From: Bradyrhizobium sp.
GTDB lineage: Bacteria > Pseudomonadota > Alphaproteobacteria > Rhizobiales > Xanthobacteraceae
Reading direction: 5' to 3'
DNA: 5,311 nucleotides
Assembly: GCA_013695565.1 (NCBI GenBank)
Contig: JACDAG010000180.1
Coordinates: 1-5,311 of the forward strand
In this document: piece after piece, positions 1-4,381 of the stretch
Numbering within the stretch: the stretch's first letter is position 1
How the letters are laid out: every line of letters begins with the position of its first letter
Program-made: the position numbers and the translations under genes
Notes under the pieces: model-generated
What the model saw: the letters and a program-made list of their open reading frames with translations, nothing else
Databases searched by the model: none
What the model was told of the DNA's origin: nothing

Positions 1-1244
1 ATCGTGTCGCCGCGCTTCACCATCAGCTCACTCGCATGGGCATATGCGGTGACGTAACCGTTGGAGTGCCGAACCAGAACGAGATTGCCGTAACCCTTCA
101 ATTCATTGCCCGAGTAAGCGACGACGCCATCTTCGGCGGCCTTCACCGGGGTGCCTTCCGGCACCGCCAGATTGATGCCGTCGTTCGATTTGCCATTGGT
201 CTTGGCGCCGTAGGTGGTGATCACCTTGCCGCGCACTGGCCAGCGGAAGGTCGGCAACGCGCCGGTCGCTTCGCTGGGCTTGACCGCCGGCGCTTCCGTA
301 ACGACCGGCTTCTCCTCGACATTGGCCGTCGCCTGCGCCAGGCGCGCGCTTTCCTTTTGCGCGGCAGGCATGCCCGGTTTGGCGGCGGGCGCCGCAACGG
401 CGGCGACCTGCTGCACGGGCACGACAGGCTGCGCCACCGGTGCTGTGGCGGTCTTCGCGCCGGGCACGTTGAGCTTCATGCCGAGGCTGAGCTTGGCCGA
501 GGTGTCGAGATTGTTGGCCTTGGCGAGATTCGCCACCGGGATGTTGTTCCGGCGTGCAATGCTCATCAGCGTGTCGCCGCGATTGACGATGTGAACGCTC
601 GATGGCGCTGATGCGACCGGCTTGCTGGCCGGCGGTGCCACGGAAGGCGCGGGTGCAGCCGCAACGGTCTGGCGCGGAATGATCAGCTGCTGGCCGGGCG
701 ACAGCGTGCGCGGTCCCTTGTAGCCGTTGGCCTGCAGGATAGCGGCCGCGGAAACGTTGTAGCGTTTCGCCAAGAGATCGAGCGTGTCGCTGGTGCCGAC
801 GATGATCGTGGTGCCACCATGCCCGGGCGCGGCGGCGACCGAGCGCGGCGCAACCGTTCCGGTGGTCTCAAGCTTGGGTTGGCCCGGCGGGGCATAGGAC
901 GAAAGCCCGCGCCCTCCTCCCGACACGCCATTGTTGGCGACCGGATAGGAACGCGCTGGTGTCACGACGGGCGGCGGCGGCAAGGCGGATGACTGGTATT
1001 GCGACTGCGGCTGGGATTGCGGCCGCGAATATTGCGGCAGCTCGCGACGCTCGACCTGCGGCGCAGGTGCGGCCTGCACCGTGCCCGTCGCTTCGGGCTG
1101 GTAGTTGAATGGGTTGGATAAGGTGTTTTGCGAAAGGCGCGTCTGCATATCGGCGCTGCAGCCGGCAAAACCAACCGACATCAGCGCCAGCACCGCGATC
1201 TGCGGCATGCGACGCGAGCGAAGTAACTCGGCGACACGGGACAT
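1..1244 (-). CDS. nlpD: NlpD-like lipoprotein: two LysM domains plus LytM/M23 domain (partial, C-terminus off the window)
   Basis: This is probably an outer-membrane lipoprotein that binds peptidoglycan and activates a cell-wall amidase during daughter-cell separation. About 414 residues are visible, and the frame is open to the left window edge. The N-terminus has a basic start, a hydrophobic stretch at about 15-28 and a lipobox FAGC with Cys29; Ser at +2 fits outer-membrane sorting. A Pro/Gln/Ala-rich linker follows (about 30-144). LysM1 spans about 145-191 and LysM2 about 217-262 (it begins VHIVNRGDTLMSIARR). A second Ala/Pro linker leads to the M23 fold from about 333 (FRWPVRGKVITTYG). 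The M23 motif HxGxD reads NDGIN (Asn354, Asn358), so two zinc ligands are missing, as in E. coli NlpD, whose LytM domain is non-catalytic. The later HxH motif lies outside the window. An in-frame TGA two codons before ATG 1244 fixes the start; the Shine-Dalgarno sequence is weak. Family identification is firm. The nlpD symbol is by architecture and position next to pcm/surE. Confidence 0.9.
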   Translation of the reverse strand, partial: MSRVAELLRSRRMPQIAVLALMSVGFAGCSADMQTRLSQNTLSNPFNYQPEATGTVQAAPAPQVERRELPQYSRPQSQPQSQYQSSALPPPPVVTPARSYPVANNGVSGGGRGLSSYAPPGQPKLETTGTVAPRSVAAAPGHGGTTIIVGTSDTLDLLAKRYNVSAAAILQANGYKGPRTLSPGQQLIIPRQTVAAAPAPSVAPPASKPVASAPSSVHIVNRGDTLMSIARRNNIPVANLAKANNLDTSAKLSLGMKLNVPGAKTATAPVAQPVVPVQQVAAVAAPAAKPGMPAAQKESARLAQATANVEEKPVVTEAPAVKPSEATGALPTFRWPVRGKVITTYGAKTNGKSNDGINLAVPEGTPVKAAEDGVVAYSGNELKGYGNLVLVRHSNGYVTAYAHASELMVKRGDT

Positions 1245-1352
1245 GGTTACTCACTGGTACGCAACAAAATACTCTTTTGAGTAAACACGTCCGGAGTAAA
1301 TAAGCGCTTAACCCTTCAAATAAGATGTTGGCGGGAACCGCCAATCCGAATT
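1245..1352 (-). promoter_or_regulatory. pcm-nlpD intergenic leader with small repeats
   Basis: This 108-base gap between pcm and the lipoprotein gene is clearly more AT-rich than its flanks. It contains a perfect 10-bp palindrome TAAGCGCTTA (1301-1310), a direct repeat GAGTAAA at 1279-1285 and 1294-1300 (15-base period), and a small TACTC-tttt-GAGTA hairpin (1270-1283). I could not place convincing -35/-10 boxes. The region probably holds a promoter or operator for the lipoprotein gene, but only the repeats themselves are seen. Confidence 0.35.
1328..1344 (-). terminator. Possible weak hairpin terminator after pcm
   Basis: A perfect 7-bp inverted repeat TTGGCGG / CCGCCAA with a 3-base loop lies 8 bases beyond the pcm stop codon. 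On the minus strand it is followed by an AT-rich stretch but not by a clean U-tract, so it may be an attenuator or RNA-stabilising hairpin instead of a full terminator. Confidence 0.35.
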
Positions 1353-1997
1353 CTACAGTTCGCGGGCAATTCCCGGCAGCGCCGGCACGAAGCGCACATC
1401 GACCAGCGACTTGCGGTCGAAGCCGGCTTCGGTCCTGGTAACGCGCGTCAGCGTCTGGACACCCTGGTGCGGTCCGACCGGTGCGATCACGATGCCGCCG
1501 GGCTCCAGCCGCGCCTGCAGCTTTTCGGGGATTTGCTCCATCGCCGCGGTCACGATGATGCGGTCGAAATCCCCGCCGCCTGCCGGGATGTCGAAACCGT
1601 CGCCGAGCAGGACCTCGATATTGTCGTAGCCGAGCTTTTCGAGCCGGCTACGCGCGCTGTCCGCCAGGGTCCGGTAGCGCTCGATGGTGAGCACGTGCCG
1701 GCAAAGCCGCGACAGGACCGCGGCCTGATAACCGGAGCCGGTACCGATCTCGAGCACCCGATGCTGCTTTTGCAGCTGCAATTGCTCGGTCATGTAGGCG
1801 ACCACGAAGGGCTGGCTGATGGTCTGGCCGCAGGCGATGCCGAGCGCGCTGTCGCGGTAGGCATGGCCGCGGTCGGCATCGGTCACGAACAGCTCGCGCG
1901 GCACCTCTTCCATGGTGCGCAGGATGGTCTGATCGCTGATCCCCCGCCGCCGCAGGCTGAGTTGGAACATCATCTTTTCGGGCGGTTCTTGGGACAT
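1353..1997 (-). CDS. pcm: Protein-L-isoaspartate O-methyltransferase
   Basis: A cytoplasmic repair enzyme that uses S-adenosylmethionine to methylate L-isoaspartyl residues in aged proteins, starting their conversion back to aspartate. The 214-residue product has the PCMT signature GQTISQP (57-63, with Ser61 equivalent to the catalytic Ser of the family). It also has the SAM-binding motif I VLEIGTGSGY (81-90), an acidic residue at the end of the next strand (Glu106), GDG (132-134) and the strand FDRIIVTAA (144-152). It ends normally in a PALPGI-type tail. I chose ATG 1997 because it gives the usual family length (about 210-217). The frame stays open to a TTG at 2060, but that adds 21 residues of non-conserved sequence. 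No good Shine-Dalgarno precedes either start. It lies upstream of and co-directional with the NlpD-like gene, and is separated from surE by a divergent regulator gene. A GGAAC...GTT element at 2081-2106 could drive it. Confidence 0.95.
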   Translation of the reverse strand: MSQEPPEKMMFQLSLRRRGISDQTILRTMEEVPRELFVTDADRGHAYRDSALGIACGQTISQPFVVAYMTEQLQLQKQHRVLEIGTGSGYQAAVLSRLCRHVLTIERYRTLADSARSRLEKLGYDNIEVLLGDGFDIPAGGGDFDRIIVTAAMEQIPEKLQARLEPGGIVIAPVGPHQGVQTLTRVTRTEAGFDRKSLVDVRFVPALPGIAREL

Positions 1998-2078
1998 CGG
2001 CGACTCGGGAGGGTACGGGCCTGACCATTCATCTAGTGCTTCGGCCGGAACGGGAAGCAATAGTCACCAGAGCTTTAA

Positions 2079-2106
2079 GGAACAATTTGCCCAAAAATCA
2101 GGTTCC
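2079..2106. promoter_or_regulatory. Two-fold symmetric GGAAC-N18-GTTCC element, possible bidirectional EcfG-type promoter
   Basis: GGAAC (2079-2083) and GTTCC (2102-2106) are inverted copies 18 bases apart. Read rightwards this gives GGAAC-N17-GGTT. Read leftwards it gives GGAAC-N17-TGTT, ending about 84 bases before the pcm ATG. The EcfG consensus in alphaproteobacteria is GGAAC-N16/17-CGTT, so both directions match except for the first base of the -10 box. The symmetry is seen; promoter activity in either direction is inference. Confidence 0.45.
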
Positions 2107-2118
2107 AGGCATGGAACC
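2101..2118. repeat. 7-bp inverted repeat overlapping the two promoter motifs
   Basis: GGTTCCA-ggca-TGGAACC is a perfect 7-bp inverted repeat with a 4-base loop. Its left arm contains the -35 box of the leftward element and its right arm the -35 box of the rightward element. The two divergent -35 boxes therefore sit back to back. Confidence 0.6.
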
Positions 2119-2137
2119 GCAGTTCCTGATCGACGTT
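2113..2137 (+). promoter_or_regulatory. EcfG/PhyR general-stress promoter of the response regulator gene
   Basis: GGAAC at 2113-2117 (GGAACC with the next base) is followed by exactly 16 bases and then CGTT at 2134-2137. This is an exact match to the GGAAC-N16/17-CGTT consensus recognised by EcfG sigma factors. It faces the response regulator gene, with an expected transcript start near 2144 and a leader of about 110 bases before ATG 2257. Placement in a divergent intergenic region supports it. Confidence 0.7.
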
Positions 2138-2244
2138 AGAGCCCCGGCAAAGCAGGCTCCTCGGGGCGGGCCGCGGGCCCCAGCCGATCCATGTTGTCAT
2201 TGCGCCAACTGGCGTTATTTGCGAACCTCGAAGCTGGGAAGGGC

Positions 2245-2249
2245 AAGGA
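2245..2249 (+). promoter_or_regulatory. Ribosome binding site deciding the response regulator start
   Basis: AAGGA lies seven bases before ATG 2257. This favours 2257 over the in-frame ATG at 2191, which has no purine-rich site at the right distance. Confidence 0.7.
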
Positions 2250-2256
2250 TTCCATC

Positions 2257-2634
2257 ATGATGGCGACGCGGCCGCAGGGCTGTTCAGTGTTTCTCGTCGA
2301 AGACGAGGTCATGATCCGGATGATGGTCGCCGACATGCTCGAAGAGCTCGGCTACAGCGTCGCCGCCGAAGCCGGCGAAATCGGCGAAGCCGTCAAGCTC
2401 GCCCAATCGGCCGACTTCGATCTCGCCATCCTCGACGTCAACGTCAACGGCAAGGTGATCACGCCGGTGGCCGAACTGATCAAGGCGCGCAACCGCCCCT
2501 TCATCTTCGCGACCGGCTATGGCTCGTCGGGCCTGCCCGAGGAATACCGCGATCGCCCGGCGCTGCAGAAGCCATTCCAGCTCGAAACGCTGGCGCAGAT
2601 GATCAACAGCGCCCTGAAGAGTGCGGCGGCTTAG
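2257..2634 (+). CDS. Single-domain response regulator (receiver only, FATGYG type)
   Basis: A 125-residue stand-alone receiver domain with no output domain, so it probably acts by protein-protein contact or as a phosphate relay or sink in two-component signalling. All key residues are present: acidic pocket Glu15/Asp16 (LVEDE), phospho-acceptor Asp60 (LAILDVNVNG), Thr86 in FATGYG, and Lys105 in QKPF. The FATGYG segment resembles the FATGUY class of alphaproteobacterial single-domain regulators described for Sma0114 of Sinorhizobium meliloti, which are linked to HWE/HisKA_2 kinases; that placement is from memory of the motif. ATG 2257 has AAGGA seven bases upstream and gives the normal receiver length. 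The in-frame ATG at 2191 would add 22 non-conserved residues. No kinase is encoded nearby. The gene lies between and opposite to pcm and surE, under a likely EcfG promoter. Confidence 0.9.
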   Translation: MMATRPQGCSVFLVEDEVMIRMMVADMLEELGYSVAAEAGEIGEAVKLAQSADFDLAILDVNVNGKVITPVAELIKARNRPFIFATGYGSSGLPEEYRDRPALQKPFQLETLAQMINSALKSAAA

Positions 2635-2645
2635 GGCACACTCTC

Positions 2646-2677
2646 ACCAAACACCCTGCCTAACCAAACACCCTGCC
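2646..2677. repeat. Tandem duplication of a 15-bp unit
   Basis: ACCAAACACCCTGCC occurs at 2646-2660 and again, identical, at 2663-2677, giving a 17-base period. It lies directly before the palindromic repeat and looks like a small local duplication in non-coding sequence. Confidence 0.85.
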
Positions 2678-2779
2678 CGTCATCATCCGCGAAGGCGGAT
2701 GATCCAGTATTCCAAGAGACGTCAGTAATCAAATCGAGAAGCCGCGGCGTACTGGATACCCGCCTTCGCGGGTATGACG
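2678..2779. repeat. Palindromic intergenic repeat (two hairpins), likely bidirectional terminator
   Basis: The two ends are imperfect inverted copies: 2678-2709 against 2750-2779, both containing a CGCCTTCGCGG-type core and a CCAGTA/TACTGG edge. Each end is also a perfect local hairpin: a 9-bp stem around loop GAAG (2682-2703) and an 8-bp stem around loop CTTC (2756-2775). About 40 bases of unique sequence separate them. It fills the gap between two converging genes, which suits transcription termination from both sides. I recognise this as a type of dispersed intergenic repeat seen in Bradyrhizobium genomes, from memory only. Confidence 0.8.
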
Positions 2780-2797
2780 CCGGTGTTTACGGCTCGC

Positions 2798-3565
2798 CTA
2801 CTTCAACGTCGTCGTCAGCGCGTCCGAAAACGCTTCGTCGGTGCGATCAAGCCGCAGCGGCGTTACCGAGACGTAGCGCGCGGCAAGGGCGGCGAGATCG
2901 GTGCCTTCGGCCGGCGTGTCCAGCATCGCGGCGCGTTCGAAGCCGATCCAGAAATAGGGATTGCCGCGGCCGTCATGCCGCTCGTCGACTTTCAGGAAGC
3001 CGAGATTGCGCTTGCCCTGCCGCGTCACGCGGATGCCCTTGACCTGGTCGGGCATGCAAGCGGGAAAGTTGACGTTGATCACGGTGTTCTTCGGGATACC
3101 GGCGTCGATCACCTTGCGCACGATATCCGGACCGAATTTCACCGCGGTGTCCCACAGCGGCGCGTGACGCGTGTCGATGGAAAATTCCTGGCTCAGCGCG
3201 AATGACGGGATGCCCAGGATGGTGCCTTCCAGCGCGCCGGCGATGGTGCCGGAATAGACCACGTCTTCGGCGACGTTGCGGCCCTTGTTGACGCCGGACA
3301 GCACGAGATCCGGCAGCTTCTCGCCGAGGATGTGGCGCGCGCCCATGATCACGCAATCGGTCGGCGTGCCCCGCACCGCGAAATGGCGCGGCGTGACTTC
3401 GCGCAGGCGCAACGGATCGTTCAGCGACAGCGAATGCGAGACGCCGGATTGATCGAGTTCGGGCGCCACGATCCAGACGTCGTCGGACAGCGCACGGGCG
3501 ATCTGTTCGACGACCTTCAGGCCGGGAGCGTGGATGCCGTCGTCATTGGTGCAGAGAATGCGCAT
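2798..3565 (-). CDS. surE: 5'/3'-nucleotidase SurE (survival protein)
   Basis: A metal-dependent phosphatase that removes phosphate from nucleoside 5'- and 3'-monophosphates in the cytoplasm, linked to stress and stationary-phase survival. The 255-residue length is normal for the family. The N-terminal MRILCTNDDG carries the metal-binding pair Asp8/Asp9, DQSGVSHSLSL supplies Ser40, and SGVNKGRN supplies Asn93, so the four expected metal ligands are all present. YSGTIAGALEG (104-114) is the usual conserved helix region. ATG 3565 is at the exact family start, with GGAAGG a little far upstream (11 bases between AAGG and ATG). It lies downstream of the hypothetical gene (96 bases) and the serS tail on the same strand. 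In many bacteria surE is directly followed by pcm; here a regulator gene on the opposite strand separates them. Confidence 0.97.
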   Translation of the reverse strand: MRILCTNDDGIHAPGLKVVEQIARALSDDVWIVAPELDQSGVSHSLSLNDPLRLREVTPRHFAVRGTPTDCVIMGARHILGEKLPDLVLSGVNKGRNVAEDVVYSGTIAGALEGTILGIPSFALSQEFSIDTRHAPLWDTAVKFGPDIVRKVIDAGIPKNTVINVNFPACMPDQVKGIRVTRQGKRNLGFLKVDERHDGRGNPYFWIGFERAAMLDTPAEGTDLAALAARYVSVTPLRLDRTDEAFSDALTTTLK

Positions 3566-3661
3566 CCGTCAAAATGCCTTCCGGTTCGATTCGAGGTCGG
3601 TTGCTGGCGCCGGGCCGTATTATCTGGCTATCGCGACCGAGGCAAACCGGCAGAATACCCG

Positions 3662-4171
3662 TCATTTTTTCATCCGGACGCGCCAGGGGCGAATGAATTT
3701 CGCGTAGCCTGAAAACAGCATGTGGAACGGTGGCGGCTCGCGTTGCGCCGCCTCGGGCTCGGGTGTTGCAATCGCAGGCGGCTGCAGCGCGACAGGCGAC
3801 GCAACTGGATCGATCTTCCGTGGCCTGGGCACTTCAAGCTTTGCGACCTGGGGACGCAGCTTAATTGATGCGATGGACGCAGCGGCAGGGGATGGTACGA
3901 TCGATGCGACTGGCGGAGCCGCCGATGCGACCGGCGGCGACGGCGTTACACCGCCGGCCGGAAATCGCTTCCGCGCAACCTCAAGCCCATTGTCGAAGTC
4001 AGCGGCATTGAGCCATTCCTTGGCGCGCAAAGTTTCGATCAGCGTCTCCTCCCACAACCGGGAGGCCTCGACATCGAAGAAGCCCTTCAGCTTCTGGTCG
4101 ATCAACTGCATCCCGTGGCCCGTGACAGCCCATTGCCGGCCGATCCAATGGATGTCGCGATGCAGGGGCAT
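3662..4171 (-). CDS. Hypothetical protein with conserved-looking N-terminus and Pro/Ala-rich tail
   Basis: 169 residues, function not recognised. The N-terminal part (about 1-72, MPLHRDIHWIGRQWAVTGHG to ARKRF) looks like a folded domain rich in Trp and charged residues, with no signal peptide or membrane segment. Residues about 73-105 and 115-147 are low-complexity and rich in Pro, Ala, Val and Ser, including a loose PPVAS repeat (79-83, 86-90). The end (148-169) is aromatic and basic, finishing in Lys-Lys. ATG 4171 lies 12 bases after the serS stop and the gene ends 96 bases before surE, so it probably belonged to a serS-hypothetical-surE transcription unit. Its Shine-Dalgarno (AGCAG) is weak. 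I regard it as a real gene because of the tight spacing and its non-random N-terminal composition. Confidence 0.75.
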   Translation of the reverse strand: MPLHRDIHWIGRQWAVTGHGMQLIDQKLKGFFDVEASRLWEETLIETLRAKEWLNAADFDNGLEVARKRFPAGGVTPSPPVASAAPPVASIVPSPAAASIASIKLRPQVAKLEVPRPRKIDPVASPVALQPPAIATPEPEAAQREPPPFHMLFSGYAKFIRPWRVRMKK

Positions 4172-4183
4172 GTTCTGCTTTGG

Positions 4184-4228
4184 CTATTTGTCGTGCTCGA
4201 TCACCTTGAGGCCGCCCATATAGGGCCT
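4184..4228 (-). pseudogene. serS: 3' end of seryl-tRNA synthetase gene (last 14 codons and stop), left at the integration junction
   Basis: The minus strand reads RPYMGGLKVIEHDK followed by TAG. Seryl-tRNA synthetases typically end in a (L)RPYMxG-type motif a few residues from the C-terminus, and serS is the usual upstream neighbour of surE in this bacterial group. Upstream of the Arg codon the frame runs on (to about 4855) but has no SerS character and lies antisense to the integrase gene. Only the tail is therefore present here. I infer that this is the original chromosomal serS end, separated from the gene body by an element inserted to its right; the body, with an element-supplied tail, should lie at the element's far end. 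The short match is the main weakness; synteny is the main support. Confidence 0.65.
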
Positions 4229-4229
4229 C
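4208..4229. other. Candidate core attachment site (att) inside the serS tail
   Basis: GCCC-atata-GGGC (4212-4224), widened to GAGG...CCTC at its flanks (4208-4229), is an imperfect dyad with a 5-base AT centre. Tyrosine recombinases commonly exchange strands between short inverted core sites with an AT-rich spacer. The dyad covers the codons for the conserved RPYMGG residues, exactly where SerS similarity stops. The site is inferred; its extent cannot be set without the other junction. Confidence 0.4.
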
Positions 4230-4233
4230 TTAT

Positions 4234-4253
4234 CCGTCCACACCCGTCCACAT
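4234..4253. repeat. Tandem 10-bp direct repeat next to the att candidate
   Basis: CCGTCCACAC is followed at once by CCGTCCACAT, two copies one helical turn apart with one mismatch at the last base. They lie on the element side, a few bases from the core dyad and upstream of int. This position suits arm-type integrase sites or excisionase sites. The repeat is seen; the role is inference. Confidence 0.65.
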
Positions 4254-4368
4254 ACAATCAATCTAACCCTATGAGAATGGGCATAACTTGCATGGCCGCC
4301 TGCACAGGTCCATTGACGATCAGGGGTGTATATTAGACTCTTGTTGGATATCGACCGTTGCATCCCCG
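4254..4368 (+). promoter_or_regulatory. Integrase upstream region, promoter not resolved
   Basis: This AT-richer stretch must carry the int promoter if the gene has its own. A TTGACG at 4313-4318 and a TATATT at 4329-4334 are present but only 10 bases apart, too close to be a normal sigma-70 pair. No tRNA gene or tRNA fragment is visible here. Confidence 0.25.
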
Positions 4369-4374
4369 AAAGGA
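4369..4374 (+). promoter_or_regulatory. Ribosome binding site of the integrase gene
   Basis: AAAGGA lies seven bases before ATG 4382. An in-frame TAG at 4334-4336 rules out longer ATG starts. Confidence 0.75.
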
Positions 4375-4381
4375 CTGTCTT

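Noticed and set aside
36..611. Plus-strand open frames opposite the lipoprotein gene
   Set aside because: The Arg/His/Gly-rich translation is typical of antisense to a high-GC gene. The minus frame has clear domains.
868..1344. A 158-codon minus-strand frame across the start of the lipoprotein gene
   Set aside because: It is out of frame with the LysM/M23 protein. It has low-complexity Arg/Ala composition typical of a shadow frame in GC-rich DNA.
1998..2060. A longer pcm starting at TTG 2060
   Set aside because: The extra 21 residues are not like the family, the TTG has no ribosome binding site, and ATG 1997 gives the normal length.
2191..2256. A longer response regulator starting at ATG 2191
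   Set aside because: It would add 22 residues outside the receiver fold, while ATG 2257 has AAGGA at the right distance.
2678..2779. CRISPR array or insertion-sequence ends
   Set aside because: There are only two inverted arms with local hairpins, no regularly spaced direct repeats and no transposase frame between them.
3720..4223. A 167-codon plus-strand frame opposite the hypothetical gene
   Set aside because: Its Gly/Ala/Thr-rich sequence mirrors the Pro/Ala tail on the other strand. The minus-strand frame fits the gene order and spacing better.
4271..4336. A 21-codon plus-strand open frame before int
   Set aside because: It has no ribosome binding site and no recognisable sequence, and is short enough to be chance.
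4186..4381. A tRNA gene or tRNA fragment as the integration target
   Set aside because: I looked for a T-arm-like GGTTCGAATCC and a cloverleaf near the integrase and found none. The SerS tail explains the junction better.
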